64,000 bases of DNA from Bacteroidales bacterium (GCA_017618115.1 JAFZUX010000008.1:86589-150588); one strand, 5' to 3'. Shown: positions 1-9,224, numbered from the stretch's first letter. Notes: a model not told the origin generated them from the letters alone. Translations and numbers: made by a program.

Positions 1-575
1 TCTGTGAAGCAGCAGGTTATGACGTCGTATTCATAGAGACCGTAGGAGTTGGACAGAGCGAGACTGCAGTCCACTCAATGAGTGACTTCTTCCTGCTTCT
101 GATGCTAAGCGGTGCGGGAGATGACCTTCAGGGAATTAAGAGAGGCATCATGGAGATGAGTGACCTTATTGCCATTACCAAGGCGGACGGTAACAACGAG
201 GAGAAGGCGGAGGGTGCCAAAGCGCTCTATGCCGGGGCGTTGCACCTCTTCCCGCCTACTGATTCCGGCTGGGTTCCAACCGCAGTAACCTCATCTGCAG
301 TAACTAAGAAGGGTCTGGATGTAATTCTTCAGAAGATTGAGGAGTACTTCAAGCTTGTAAAGAGGAACGGTTACTATGACCTCAAGCGCCGTCAGCAGGC
401 AAAGTACTGGATGTACGAGTCTATTAACGAGACCCTAAAGAACGATTTCTACGATAATCCCAAAATAGACAAGGCTCTTCAGAAGACTGAACAGCAGGTA
501 CTTGCAGGCCAGATTGATTCCTTTATGGCAGCGGAGCAACTGATAGATCTCTACAGGGAGGAGGAGAAGCAGTAA
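1..575 (+). CDS. meaB: Methylmalonyl-CoA mutase-associated GTPase MeaB (5' truncated)
   Basis: The reading frame is open from base 3 to the stop at 573-575, so only about the last 190 residues are present. The visible ETVGVGQSE motif, the GAGDDLQGIKRGIME stretch and the ITKADG guanine-specificity motif are typical of MeaB/ArgK P-loop GTPases, which load and protect the cobalamin cofactor of methylmalonyl-CoA mutase. The P-loop lies outside the window. The C-terminal helical part (ending LYREEEKQ) is the usual dimerisation tail. It is followed after 1 nt by the next gene, whose ribosome-binding site lies within the end of this gene. The family call is firm; the mutase itself is not visible here. 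Confidence 0.93.
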   Translation, partial: CEAAGYDVVFIETVGVGQSETAVHSMSDFFLLLMLSGAGDDLQGIKRGIMEMSDLIAITKADGNNEEKAEGAKALYAGALHLFPPTDSGWVPTAVTSSAVTKKGLDVILQKIEEYFKLVKRNGYYDLKRRQQAKYWMYESINETLKNDFYDNPKIDKALQKTEQQVLAGQIDSFMAAEQLIDLYREEEKQ

Positions 576-576
576 G

Positions 577-1674
577 TTGAATCAGATTACCGCCATCTTA
601 ACCGAGGCGCTCAAGGGTGCCGTTATGATTACAGGACTTGTAATCATAATGATGCTCCTTATAGAATTTCTCAACATTGAAAGCCACGGCAAGACCCTCT
701 ATAAACTGCGCACTAAGAACACTTTACAGGTAATTGTAGGCACCTTGCTGGGCATCATTCCCGGCTGCGTGGGAGGCTTTGCCGCCGTCTCGCTCTACAC
801 CCACTCCGTCATAGGATTCGGCGCCCTCATTGCCGCCATGATTGCCTCCACCGGAGACGAGGCCTTTGTAATGGCCGCCACCTCTCCCAAAAGTTACCTG
901 ATTGTAATCTGTACCGTTTCTATTATCGCGATAGTAACCGGTCTTATTATCAACCTTGTACAGAAAAAGAGAGGAGTCACTTCCGCCCCCGTCTGCAAGG
1001 AGGAATTTGCCCTGCATACAGATGAAGACAGTTCCAACCCCTCCCCTTTCAAACGGAACTCCTACCGTAACCTTCTCTCTTTCAGTTGGAGAAGGGCTGT
1101 CATTATAATTGGCATTCTGCTCTTTATTGTAGCAATGCTCACCGGACTGATTGATGACGGAGGTGAATCTACCGGCCGTAATGATTTGATAGGTAAGATT
1201 TTCAACGAGAGGTGGATTAACATACTCTTTGCCGTTATCTCCCTCTTTACCCTGCTTATGACCGCTACCGCAAAGGAGCACTTCATAAGGGAACACATCT
1301 GGGACCACCTGCTTAAAAAGCATCTGCCGGGTGTCTTCCTTTGGACTCTGGGTGCCCTTATAGTTTGCGGCATTCTTACAGAGGAACTTAGTATAGAGAG
1401 CTGGATATCAACCCACAGCAGCTATATGCCGTTAATAGTTCTGGCGGCCGCCGCCATTGGACTTATTCCGCAGAGCGGCCCTCACATGATATTCATACTG
1501 CTTTGCACTCAGGGCACCCTGCCTCTCTACATACTGATAGTGAGTGCAATATCACAGCAGGGCCACGTCTCCCTCCCGCTGCTTGCAGAGAGCAAAAAGC
1601 GCTGGCTGCTGAGCAAACTACTCTGCGCCCTAATTGCAATAACAGTTGGAATGATTTGTTTTATGGTAACTTAA
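577..1674 (+). CDS. Putative 10-TM heavy-metal exporter family protein (ArsP_2-like)
   Basis: A 365-residue membrane protein with about ten hydrophobic segments in two halves, each half carrying a related glycine/proline motif (GIIPGCVGG near residue 60, GLIPQSGPH near residue 295). This fits the putative heavy-metal/manganese exporter family known from domain databases as ArsP_2; the substrate is not established. A short basic and acidic cytoplasmic loop (about residues 130-165) separates the halves. The start is TTG at 577, supported by a strong purine-rich site (gggaggaggag) at the end of meaB; the next in-frame ATG is 16 codons later. It sits between meaB and ridA and is probably co-transcribed with both. 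Confidence 0.75.
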   Translation: MNQITAILTEALKGAVMITGLVIIMMLLIEFLNIESHGKTLYKLRTKNTLQVIVGTLLGIIPGCVGGFAAVSLYTHSVIGFGALIAAMIASTGDEAFVMAATSPKSYLIVICTVSIIAIVTGLIINLVQKKRGVTSAPVCKEEFALHTDEDSSNPSPFKRNSYRNLLSFSWRRAVIIIGILLFIVAMLTGLIDDGGESTGRNDLIGKIFNERWINILFAVISLFTLLMTATAKEHFIREHIWDHLLKKHLPGVFLWTLGALIVCGILTEELSIESWISTHSSYMPLIVLAAAAIGLIPQSGPHMIFILLCTQGTLPLYILIVSAISQQGHVSLPLLAESKKRWLLSKLLCALIAITVGMICFMVT

Positions 1675-1686
1675 AATAATAGAGAT

Positions 1687-2064
1687 ATGAAAAAGATTGT
1701 AGCAAGCCCAAAGGCACCGGCCGCTGTAGGAACTTACAGCCAGGCAGTTATAGCAGACAACACAATTTACGCATCCGGTCAGCTTCCTATTGACCCTGCA
1801 ACCGGAGAGTTTGCAAAGGGAGGTTTCAAAGAGCAGCTCACCCAGGTATTTACCAACCTCAAGAACGTGCTTGAGGAGGGCGGATTCAAGATGAGTGATG
1901 CCGTTAAGGTAACCGTTTACCTTCAAGACCTTGCAAACTTTGCAGCACTTAATGAAGTTTACGCCAAATTCTTCTCTGAACCATACCCTGCAAGAGTAGC
2001 CTTCCAGGTAGCCGCCCTCCCCAAGAACGCCATGGTAGAGGTGGACGTAATTGCAGTTAAGTAA
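1687..2064 (+). CDS. ridA: RidA family reactive imine/enamine deaminase
   Basis: A 125-residue protein matching the YjgF/YER057c/UK114 (RidA) family along its whole length. The SGQLPIDPATGE strand, the conserved arginine in the YPARVAFQV segment and the C-terminal VEVDVIA strand are characteristic. The arginine anchors the substrate carboxylate in RidA enzymes that hydrolyse 2-aminoacrylate and related imines to ketoacids. It starts 12 nt after the transporter gene, so the three genes probably form one transcript that ends at the hairpin around 2132-2158. Confidence 0.93.
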   Translation: MKKIVASPKAPAAVGTYSQAVIADNTIYASGQLPIDPATGEFAKGGFKEQLTQVFTNLKNVLEEGGFKMSDAVKVTVYLQDLANFAALNEVYAKFFSEPYPARVAFQVAALPKNAMVEVDVIAVK

Positions 2065-2112
2065 ACTGTGCCCTCCCCCATTCTTCGTGCAGTTTTTTAG
2101 TTTACAAATAAA

Positions 2113-2120
2113 CTAATTTT
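2113..2120 (+). promoter_or_regulatory. TAnnTTTG-type -7 box immediately before a terminator
   Basis: TAATTTTG matches the Bacteroidota -7 consensus exactly, but there is no TTTG at the usual upstream distance. It lies only about 12 nt upstream of a hairpin and points into the convergent rho gene, so a transcript from it would be very short or antisense to the rho 3' end. It could be chance in AT-rich DNA. Confidence 0.3.
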
Positions 2121-2131
2121 GCAATATGAGA

Positions 2132-2163
2132 AAGAGCCCGGTGAAATACCGAGCTCTTTTCTT
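2132..2163 (+). terminator. Rho-independent terminator between ridA and rho
   Basis: A ten-base-pair stem with one mismatch (aagagcccgg with ccgagctctt), a seven-base loop and a T-rich tail on the plus strand. It lies in the gap between the convergent ridA and rho genes. It can form on both strands, but the better T tail is on the plus strand. Confidence 0.75.
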
Positions 2164-3958
2164 ATTTTAAAGCATCTCCGTTCATGGTGACAAGGAATTC
2201 CTCGTTGGAGGTTGTCTTTTCAAGGCGGGATTTCATGAACTCCATAGCCTCAACGCTGTTCATATCAGAGAGGTAGTTTCTCAAGATCCATACACGGTTG
2301 AGAACCTCCTTGTTAACCAGCAGGTCATCTCTACGGGTAGAACTGAGGGTAACGTCAACTGCAGGGAATACTCTCTTGTTGGAGAGCTTTCTGTCTAACT
2401 GCAACTCCATGTTACCCGTTCCCTTGAACTCCTCAAAGATAACGTCATCCATCTTGGAGCCGGTCTCCGTAAGAGCTGTTGCTATAATTGTAAGAGAACC
2501 ACCGTTTTCTACGTTTCTGGCAGCACCAAAGAATCTCTTTGGTTTGTGAAGTGCGTTGGCATCTACACCACCGCTGAGCACCTTACCGCTGGCAGGCTGA
2601 ACTGTGTTGAATGCACGTGCAAGACGGGTGATAGAATCCAAAAGGATAACCACATCATGTCCGCACTCAACAAGTCTCTTTGCCTTCTCAAGCACTATGC
2701 TTGCAACCTTTACATGACGGTCTGCAGGCTCGTCAAAGGTAGATGCAACTACCTCAGCCTTAACGCTGCGGGCCATATCAGTTACCTCCTCCGGACGCTC
2801 GTCTATAAGAAGGACAATCAGATAAACCTCCGGGTGGTTGTCTGCAATGGCGTTTGCTATCTCCTTAAGCAGCACGGTCTTACCGGTCTTAGGCTGAGCT
2901 ACAATAAGACCTCTCTGTCCCTTACCTATAGGAGCGAACATATCTACAACTCTGCAGGAGAGGTTGTTGTGTCCGTTGCCCAGAATGTTGAACTTCTCAT
3001 CCGGAAATAGCGGAGTAAGGAAGTCAAACGGTACTCTGTCTCTGATGAAGGCAGGATCTCTGCCGTTGATGGAATCTATCTTTACAAGAGGGAAGTATTT
3101 GTCACCCTCTCTTGGCGGCTTAATCTCTCCGTAAACGGTATCTCCGGTCTTAAGGGCGTAAAGCTTTATCTGTGACTGTGATACATAGATATCATCTGGT
3201 GAGTTCAGATAGTTGTAATCAGATGAACGGAGGAAACCGTAACCGTCAGGCATAATTTCAAGCACTCCGTTTGCCTTTACAACTCCCTCAAACTCAATCT
3301 TTACAGGTTTCTCTCTCTCCTGGAACTCCTCCTGGTTTCTACGCTGCTCCATCTGAGGACGCTGAGGGCGCTCACTTTGCTGAGGACGCTCACCCTGCGG
3401 TGCGTTCTGCTGAACAGGTCTTTGCATCTGCTGAGGTGCGGCAGGTCTTGGTTGCGGCTGAGGCTGTGCAACGTTCTGTGGCTGAGGCTGTGCAACATTC
3501 TGCTGCTGAGCCTCTTCTGCCTGTGCCTGCTGGGCTGCAATCTGGTTCTTTCCGGTTCCTTTAGGACGTCCCCTACGCTTTGCAGGCTGTGCTGCCTCCG
3601 CATTTGATGGCTGAGGCTGGGCTGCGTTCTGTGTATTCTGCGCTGCAGGTGCGGTCTCCTCCTTTCTCTTTCTTCCCCTCTTCTTAGGCTCTGCAACCTC
3701 CGGGTTACTGTTACTCTTTTCAACGTTCTGATTCTCCGCTCTTTGCTCAACTACAGGTTTAGAAACCTGTATACGCTCTCTCTTGGCCCTCTTTGGACGC
3801 TGGATTGGCTGGTCTACAGACTGAATGGCCTGCTCGTCCAAAATCTTGTAAATCAAATCTTCCTGTGAATAATTCTTAGCTTTGGAAATGTTCAGTTTCT
3901 CTGCAATTGCCAACAACTCATCAAAGCTCTTAGATTTTAGTTCAATAATGTCAATCAT
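2162..3958 (-). CDS. rho: Transcription termination factor Rho with long disordered insertion
   Basis: A 598-residue Rho, against about 420 in E. coli. Residues 1-50 form the N-terminal helical domain. About residues 50-215 are a low-complexity insertion rich in Gln, Pro, Ala and Lys/Arg, with repeated AQPQPQ units. The RNA-binding cold-shock fold follows ([16 protein letters not shown]). The hexameric ATPase has Walker A ([10 protein letters not shown]) and Walker B ([15 protein letters not shown]). It terminates transcription as an RNA-translocating hexamer. Such inserts are known in Bacteroidota Rho, and in Bacteroides thetaiotaomicron the disordered region has been linked to phase separation and gut fitness. 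It has its own -7 box at 4007-4014. Confidence 0.97.
   Translation of the reverse strand: MIDIIELKSKSFDELLAIAEKLNISKAKNYSQEDLIYKILDEQAIQSVDQPIQRPKRAKRERIQVSKPVVEQRAENQNVEKSNSNPEVAEPKKRGRKRKEETAPAAQNTQNAAQPQPSNAEAAQPAKRRGRPKGTGKNQIAAQQAQAEEAQQQNVAQPQPQNVAQPQPQPRPAAPQQMQRPVQQNAPQGERPQQSERPQRPQMEQRRNQEEFQEREKPVKIEFEGVVKANGVLEIMPDGYGFLRSSDYNYLNSPDDIYVSQSQIKLYALKTGDTVYGEIKPPREGDKYFPLVKIDSINGRDPAFIRDRVPFDFLTPLFPDEKFNILGNGHNNLSCRVVDMFAPIGKGQRGLIVAQPKTGKTVLLKEIANAIADNHPEVYLIVLLIDERPEEVTDMARSVKAEVVASTFDEPADRHVKVASIVLEKAKRLVECGHDVVILLDSITRLARAFNTVQPASGKVLSGGVDANALHKPKRFFGAARNVENGGSLTIIATALTETGSKMDDVIFEEFKGTGNMELQLDRKLSNKRVFPAVDVTLSSTRRDDLLVNKEVLNRVWILRNYLSDMNSVEAMEFMKSRLEKTTSNEEFLVTMNGDALK
3456..3503 (-). 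repeat. 24-bp tandem repeat within the rho disordered region
   Basis: Two adjacent 24-base units (3456-3479 and 3480-3503) differ at only two positions and encode two copies of an eight-residue AQPQPQNV-type unit. This suggests that the length of the disordered region can change by repeat slippage. Confidence 0.7.
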
Positions 3959-4006
3959 ATAAAAAATTGGGGATTACATCCGTACGAGTTGCACGGATTT
4001 GTTATG

Positions 4007-4014
4007 CAAATATA
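4007..4014 (-). promoter_or_regulatory. -7 box of the rho promoter
   Basis: Read on the minus strand, TATATTTG matches the TAnnTTTG consensus about 49 nt before the rho start codon. The leader contains a small hairpin (3980-3998 region, CCGTGC/GTACGG with one GU pair). No clear -33 TTTG was found because the upstream bases belong to the pepD terminator. Confidence 0.55.
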
Positions 4015-4029
4015 ATCTATTTTTTGAAA

Positions 4030-4065
4030 AGAAAAAAATAAGGGAGTGATTTTCACCCCCTTATT
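4030..4065 (-). terminator. Rho-independent terminator of pepD
   Basis: Directly after the pepD stop codon, a twelve-base-pair stem with one mismatch (4037-4048 with 4054-4065, loop of five) is followed on the minus strand by TTTTTTTCTTTTC. This is a textbook intrinsic terminator separating pepD from rho. Confidence 0.85.
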
Positions 4066-4067
4066 AA

Positions 4068-5504
4068 CTACTTCAGAGAAATAACAATCTCTTCAAGGAA
4101 CTTGGTAAACTTCTCCAATGACTTGAGATCCAGCTTCTCACCCGGTGCGTGTACACCTCTTAGGGTTGGACCGAATGAGATCATATCCATCTCCGGGAAC
4201 TTAAGTGAGAAGAGACCGCACTCCAAGCCTGCAGGCGTTACAACAACTTTTGCATCCTCTTTGAAAAGACGCTTGTAAGTCTTCTTGCAAACATCAAGGA
4301 TTGGGGAGTTGAGGTTAGGAATCCAACCAGGGTATTCTCCTGAGTGAACTACTTTTGCACCTGCAAGAGCCCAGCAGGCCTCCATCTGCTGTGCCATCCA
4401 GCGTCTCTCACTTACAACTGCACTTCTCTGGCTTGAACCAATCACAATCTTGTTGCCCGGACGCATCTTAATGGATGCAAAGTTTGTGGAGATCTCAATG
4501 AGTCCCTTAATGGAGTCACTGATCTTGTAAGAACCGTGAGGTGAGGCAACTCCGGCAAAAATCAAAGAGGCTGCGGTGTTCTCGTCTATTGCTCCCTTTG
4601 TCCAGGTTACCGGAACAAGTTCCATATCAACGTTAGGATCTGAGAGTGAGAACTCAGAACGAACATATCCTCTTATCTCCTCAAAAATCTCAAATACAGA
4701 GCCCTTTGCGCTCTTAGGGAATCCGAAGAGGGCGTGAGCGTCTCTTGGGATGGCGTTGCGTTTGTTACCGCCGTCAATCTCATAGAGTTCAATGCGGTGC
4801 TTATCCAGAACCTTGTATAAGAATCTGAGCAACTGCTGGTTGGCATTAACTCTGTTCTTGTTGATATCATCTCCGCTGTGACCTCCCAAACTTCCGAATA
4901 CCCTTACTTTATACTTGAGGTACTCTTTGGTTTGAGGTACTCGTTTGTATTTGAATACGGCTGTGGTATCTATACCGCCGTTGCAGCCAATGCAGAGTTC
5001 TCCCTCATCCTCGGAATCCAGATTAAGGAGAATGTTACCGGTAACGAATCCAGGTTTGAGTGCCTCGGCACCGTCCAAACCTGTCTCTTCTGAGACGGTA
5101 AAGAGGGCCTCAACTCTTCCTGTCTTAATTGTAGGATCCGTAACCACAGCAAGTTGCGCAGCCATACCTATTCCGCAGTCTGCTCCCAGTGTAGTATCTT
5201 TTGAGATAAGCCAGCCGTCCTCCTCGGTGTAAGGGATTGGATCTTTGGCAAAATCGTGCTCAACTCCCGGATTCTTCTCGCACACCATATCTGAATGGCT
5301 CTGGAGAATAACGGTAGGAACTTTCTCTTTGCCCTTATCTGCCTCCTTGATAATCACTACGTTACCAACCTCGTCTCTCTTTGCTTTGAGGTTGTGCTTC
5401 TTGGCAAAGGCCAAAAGCCACTCTATAATTTTCTCCTCGTGACCACTCTCTCTGGGAACAGTGGTAATCTCCTTGAAGATTTCAAGAATGTCTTTGCTGT
5501 TCAT
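4068..5504 (-). CDS. pepD: Aminoacyl-histidine dipeptidase (M20 cytosolic dipeptidase)
   Basis: A 478-residue metallopeptidase of the PepD branch of the M20 family. Zinc-ligand segments are visible in order: LQSHSDMVCEKNPG (His/Asp), TTLGADCGIGMA (bridging Asp), SEETGLDGA (catalytic Glu pair) and a C-terminal GPTLRGVHAPGE with the last His. The dimerisation lid begins at about LGGHSGDDINK. It hydrolyses Xaa-His and other dipeptides in the cytoplasm. It starts 24 nt after dnaA on the same strand and may share its transcript, and it is closed by a strong terminator. Confidence 0.93.
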   Translation of the reverse strand: MNSKDILEIFKEITTVPRESGHEEKIIEWLLAFAKKHNLKAKRDEVGNVVIIKEADKGKEKVPTVILQSHSDMVCEKNPGVEHDFAKDPIPYTEEDGWLISKDTTLGADCGIGMAAQLAVVTDPTIKTGRVEALFTVSEETGLDGAEALKPGFVTGNILLNLDSEDEGELCIGCNGGIDTTAVFKYKRVPQTKEYLKYKVRVFGSLGGHSGDDINKNRVNANQQLLRFLYKVLDKHRIELYEIDGGNKRNAIPRDAHALFGFPKSAKGSVFEIFEEIRGYVRSEFSLSDPNVDMELVPVTWTKGAIDENTAASLIFAGVASPHGSYKISDSIKGLIEISTNFASIKMRPGNKIVIGSSQRSAVVSERRWMAQQMEACWALAGAKVVHSGEYPGWIPNLNSPILDVCKKTYKRLFKEDAKVVVTPAGLECGLFSLKFPEMDMISFGPTLRGVHAPGEKLDLKSLEKFTKFLEEIVISLK

Positions 5505-5528
5505 AATACTATATTTTTAAATTGATTA

Positions 5529-6938
5529 CTAGTTATTGCTCTTGAGTTGACGCTCAAGATCAGCCACATAGTGACGGATATTTCTGTCCGTATCTATAAG
5601 ATCGGATACGGTGTTGCAGGCGTGGAGAACGGTAGCGTGATCCTTTCCGCCCATCTGACTACCTATAGATGCAAGGGAGGTCTTGGTCAGATTTCTTACA
5701 AGGTACATAGTAATCTGACGTGCCTGAACAATCTCCCTCTTCCTTGTCTTTGAGACAATTAACTCAGGAGTAATCTTAAAGTAGTCACAGACGGTATTAC
5801 GTATTCTCTCAAGAGAAATCTCAGAAGAATCTATGTTGATTATCTGCTGAGTTACCTTCTTTGCAAGTTCCAGGGTTATGTTCTCGTTATTGAGAGTTGC
5901 GTGTGCTACCAGAGAGAGAATGGTTCCCTCAAGTTCACGTACGCTGCCTGTAACTCTGTTAGCCAGATACTCAATCACTTCTGCCGGCAGAACTATACCC
6001 TCGTTCTCGCTCTTGGCCTTGAATATCTTCAATCTTGTCTCATAATCCGGAGGTAGAAGCTCGGCGGACAGGCCCCATTTAAATCTCTGCAGTACTCTCT
6101 GATCAAAGCCCTGCAAACTGCCGGGAGGACAATCTGAAGTAAGGATTATCTGCTTTCCCGCCTGGTGCAGATAGTTGAAGATATGGAAGAATATATTCTG
6201 AGTTCCCTTGCTGGTAAACTCTTGTACATCATCTATAATCAAAACATCTATCTGTTGGTAGAAGTGTAGAAAATCCGGTATCTTATTACCTACAAAGGCA
6301 TTCTGGAACTGTGTCTTAAAGGTAATTGCACTAACATACAAGACAATCTTATCCGGTAACCTTTCTTTAATTCTCAATCCTATGGCCTGAGACAGATGGG
6401 TCTTGCCCAGCCCCGAACCTCCGTATATGAACAAAGGGTTGAAAGGATTTCCACCCGGAGTCTTTGCTACGGTCTCACCGGCACTTCTTGCAAGACGGTT
6501 GCAAGTTCCCTCGATAAAATTGTCAAAAGAGTACCGAGGATTAAGATTTGACTCAATGTAGAGTTGCTGAATTCCCGGAATCACAAAAGGATTCATCTTC
6601 TCCTTTTCATCCCTAGGAATTGCAATACCCCTGTTTTTAAGCTGAATCTCGTTCTGGTGAGAGTAAGATACCGTGGAGTTGAGAATCTTAACATTGTAGG
6701 CAAGTTTAACATTCTCTCCTATCACCCTCTTAAGAGTCTTTGCCAAGATATCGTTCAACTGGCTCTCTTCTAACTGACGGTAGTATGCATCTGAAGGAAC
6801 TTCTATTGTAAGTTTGCTTCCTACTAAGGAGACCGGCTTTACCGGAAGGAACCATGTCTTGAAGACGGAATCAGGAACATTGTTCTTGATTATCTTAAGG
6901 CACTCACCCCAAACCTCTATGTAGTTTCTCTCCTTCAT
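5529..6938 (-). CDS. dnaA: Chromosomal replication initiator protein DnaA
   Basis: A 469-residue DnaA with all four domains. Residues 1-80 are the DnaB/DiaA-interacting domain. A short linker follows. The AAA+ core has Walker A GGSGLGKTHL near residue 172 and Walker B VLIIDDVQEF. The C-terminal helix-turn-helix carries the signature KDHATVLHACNTV. It binds DnaA boxes at oriC and opens the origin. I found no box cluster nearby, so the origin need not be adjacent. Upstream lies about 200 bp of very AT-rich DNA without a convincing -7 box. Confidence 0.97.
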   Translation of the reverse strand: MKERNYIEVWGECLKIIKNNVPDSVFKTWFLPVKPVSLVGSKLTIEVPSDAYYRQLEESQLNDILAKTLKRVIGENVKLAYNVKILNSTVSYSHQNEIQLKNRGIAIPRDEKEKMNPFVIPGIQQLYIESNLNPRYSFDNFIEGTCNRLARSAGETVAKTPGGNPFNPLFIYGGSGLGKTHLSQAIGLRIKERLPDKIVLYVSAITFKTQFQNAFVGNKIPDFLHFYQQIDVLIIDDVQEFTSKGTQNIFFHIFNYLHQAGKQIILTSDCPPGSLQGFDQRVLQRFKWGLSAELLPPDYETRLKIFKAKSENEGIVLPAEVIEYLANRVTGSVRELEGTILSLVAHATLNNENITLELAKKVTQQIINIDSSEISLERIRNTVCDYFKITPELIVSKTRKREIVQARQITMYLVRNLTKTSLASIGSQMGGKDHATVLHACNTVSDLIDTDRNIRHYVADLERQLKSNN

Positions 6939-7144
6939 TAAACTTTGATGATACTAGAAAAAAAAAGCGCCGCGTTGTTTTGGCAGAACAAAAATGGTTA
7001 AAAAAAAGTTATAAAAAAAAATCGTCAGCTATTGTTTTTTTCGGAATAAATATAAGAGCCTTATAAATCAGTAAGAAAAAATTTACCCATTTGTAAGGGT
7101 GTCATTTTTTGCTAATTGCAAGATTATCCTTTATAACTCTCTAA
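6939..7144. other. AT-rich intergenic region upstream of dnaA
   Basis: About 200 bp with several homopolymeric A or T runs. I looked for DnaA boxes (TTATNCACA on either strand) and found none, and the closest -7 match on the minus strand (CATTTTTG at 6989-6996) breaks the consensus at one base. It presumably holds the dnaA promoter, but nothing more can be supported. Confidence 0.4.
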
Positions 7145-8056
7145 TCAGAAAACTTTTACTCTTATGTATTTTTTAGGGTTCTCTTTTATCTTTTTAACAA
7201 GATCTTCAATTTCCACCACCAAACTGTCCAAAGAGTTGTGCAAAGCGTCCGTGGAGATGAGTTTTCCGGTGGTAGATTCGGGTGACTGCACCTTCTCCAA
7301 AAGTGCGTTGAGCTCATCCACTGTCTTACTGAGTTTTACGGTAGAGAGTTCCTGGGAGGTCTTATTTAAGTTGCTGAGTGTCTTATGGAAATCCCCGTTA
7401 GGAGAGGAAAGAGAATCCGTTAAAGCGTTGATATTCTTGAGTGAAGCGGAGAGATCCGGAGTCATCTCGTTCAAAGAACCGGTAAGTTTCTGAACATTGG
7501 CCAAAGAGCCGTTCAGACGGTGCAAAGATGAATGAAGATCTGCTCTGGCGGCAGAGTCAAGAGTCTGATTTATAGCAGAGAGAGTCTTCTCCAACTCCTC
7601 CATTACCTCACCCAGTTTATTCTTCAGAGGGCTGGCGTAACCATAGAGGATACTGATCATATCCGGAGCGGTACTGCCCGGAATGGTGTCTCCCCTTCTG
7701 AGAAATAACTTGCCGTCTCCCAGCACAATACGTAAAGATTTACCGCCCAATATACTAGAACTGTATGCCTCCGCTCTTGAGTTTGACGGTATAGAGTAAT
7801 CCTTTTTAACACTGAGACTTATAAGAAAACAATCTTTCACCGGGTCAAATTTTATCCTATCTATTGCCCCCACTTTAAGTCCCTTTATGTAAACGGGAGA
7901 TGTTACCGTAATTCCGTCTACTTCACCCAAATAGGTGTAATAAGTGTTGCTCCCCTTAAAGATATCGTGACCCTTCAGATAGTTCAAGGCAAAGAAGAGG
8001 GCCACTAAAATGAGAATCAAAAACAGGCCTATTTTCTGACTGCTGCTAATCTTCAT
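7145..8056 (-). CDS. MlaD/MCE family phospholipid-transport protein
   Basis: A 303-residue protein with one N-terminal membrane segment (about residues 9-26) and then the MCE domain, including VYIKGLKVGAIDRIKFDP and the ILGGKSLRIVLG strand. The C-terminal half (about 150-290) is predicted helical, with heptad-like Leu/Ser-rich repeats. MlaD-type proteins form hexameric rings that carry lipids between inner and outer membranes with an ABC transporter. The partner ATPase and permease are not in this window. It starts 7 nt after the amidase gene, so the two form an envelope-related pair. Confidence 0.85.
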   Translation of the reverse strand: MKISSSQKIGLFLILILVALFFALNYLKGHDIFKGSNTYYTYLGEVDGITVTSPVYIKGLKVGAIDRIKFDPVKDCFLISLSVKKDYSIPSNSRAEAYSSSILGGKSLRIVLGDGKLFLRRGDTIPGSTAPDMISILYGYASPLKNKLGEVMEELEKTLSAINQTLDSAARADLHSSLHRLNGSLANVQKLTGSLNEMTPDLSASLKNINALTDSLSSPNGDFHKTLSNLNKTSQELSTVKLSKTVDELNALLEKVQSPESTTGKLISTDALHNSLDSLVVEIEDLVKKIKENPKKYIRVKVF

Positions 8057-8063
8057 AATATGC

Positions 8064-9140
8064 TTATTTAATCACTATTACAAATGCTCCTTTAAAGCTC
8101 TTTCTCACTTCGGAAAGCTCTTTTAAAGCCTCCTCCCTGGTATTATATCTTCCAAGATAGTATTTGTATCTCCCATCCTGATAGATATAACGGGCATCAC
8201 GCCTCCCTTTCAAATCCGGAGCGTCGGATGCAAGTTTCTTATTAACCGCCATTATCTGAATGGCGTAAAATTGATCAATTTGTTCAATTTGTTCAATTTT
8301 ATCCTCAGGCTCATTATTCGGCTCCGCCGGCTCTTTATCCAGAGAGTTATGGCTCTCGTAATCCTCCTTATATTTTGTAAAGGCATCCGCCAGGCGGCGG
8401 GCTATCTTGGTCTGTCCCTGCTCGGTAACCAAAATCTTCAGATCTTCCTGGTTGGAGAGGAACCCTATCTCGGTAAGAACGGAAGGCATTGTAGTTCTCC
8501 AAAGGACCAGGAACCCGGCCTGCTTAACTCCCCTGCCGTGCTTTACCGGCCCCTTTGCATACTCATCCTGAATGAACTTTGCAAACTTTATACTCTGCTC
8601 TGAGTAAGCGTTTTGCAAAAGGGAGAATATAATGTATGACTCCGGAGAATCAGGGTTAAAGCCCTCATACTTAGTGGTATAATCCTCCTCCATCTTAATT
8701 ACGGCGTTCTCTCTCTTTGATACCTCAAAGTTGCGGTCGCTTACGTGAGTTCCCATTGTGAAGGTCTCGCTGCCGCGAGGAACCGTTGACGGATTGGCGT
8801 TTACGTGAACGGAAATGAAGAGGTCCGCCTTGTTGCGGTTGGCTATGTCCGCTCTCTCGGCAAGTGGGATGAATACATCTTTCTTCCTGGTATAGACCAC
8901 TTTAACATCCGGATGCTCCTCCTCAATCATCTTTCCGAGTTTAAGAACTACGGAGAGAACTATGTTCTTCTCACTGTACTTCTTGTCTTTGCTAAGGCAG
9001 CCGCTGTCCCTTCCTCCGTGGCCGGCATCAAGCACAAGGCACTTGAGCCCCTCCGTCTGAGAGGAGGCCTCAGCAGGTAGAAGGAGGAAGAGTGTTGCAA
9101 TTATGCACATTAATCCGTATCGGGAAAAATGATTGGCCAT
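8064..9140 (-). CDS. N-acetylmuramoyl-L-alanine amidase with C-terminal SPOR-like domain
   Basis: A 358-residue exported amidase of the AmiC/Amidase_3 type. A signal peptide (about 1-27) is followed by the zinc site: LDAGHGGRDSG, the downstream SEKNIVL glutamate, ISVHVNANP and the catalytic LTEIGFLSN glutamate. It cleaves the bond between MurNAc and L-Ala during cell separation. After an acidic linker (about 265-290), the last 75 residues (YAIQIMAV through GAFVIVIK) resemble a SPOR peptidoglycan-binding domain. Its start region overlaps, on the opposite strand, the upstream part of the lptD frame, but not the lptD start chosen here. Confidence 0.9.
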   Translation of the reverse strand: MANHFSRYGLMCIIATLFLLLPAEASSQTEGLKCLVLDAGHGGRDSGCLSKDKKYSEKNIVLSVVLKLGKMIEEEHPDVKVVYTRKKDVFIPLAERADIANRNKADLFISVHVNANPSTVPRGSETFTMGTHVSDRNFEVSKRENAVIKMEEDYTTKYEGFNPDSPESYIIFSLLQNAYSEQSIKFAKFIQDEYAKGPVKHGRGVKQAGFLVLWRTTMPSVLTEIGFLSNQEDLKILVTEQGQTKIARRLADAFTKYKEDYESHNSLDKEPAEPNNEPEDKIEQIEQIDQFYAIQIMAVNKKLASDAPDLKGRRDARYIYQDGRYKYYLGRYNTREEALKELSEVRKSFKGAFVIVIK

Positions 9141-9169
9141 CTTAGGTACGTTAATTGCTTAAATTGTGC

Positions 9170-9177
9170 TACATTTG
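9170..9177 (+). promoter_or_regulatory. -7 box of the lptD promoter
   Basis: TACATTTG matches TAnnTTTG and lies about 48 nt upstream of the ATG at 9225. It also lies downstream of the first possible ATG of the frame (9129), which supports the later start. Confidence 0.6.
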
Positions 9178-9224
9178 TCGCTGCTGACAAATTTACAAAT
9201 AAAAGCGGAAAAAAAGTGTATAGG

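Noticed and set aside
6939-7144. AT-rich region upstream of dnaA as replication origin
   Set aside because: It is AT-rich, but I found no DnaA boxes on either strand, so an origin cannot be supported.
9129-9224. Earlier start of lptD
   Set aside because: It precedes the -7 box at 9170-9177 and would place 32 residues before the signal peptide.
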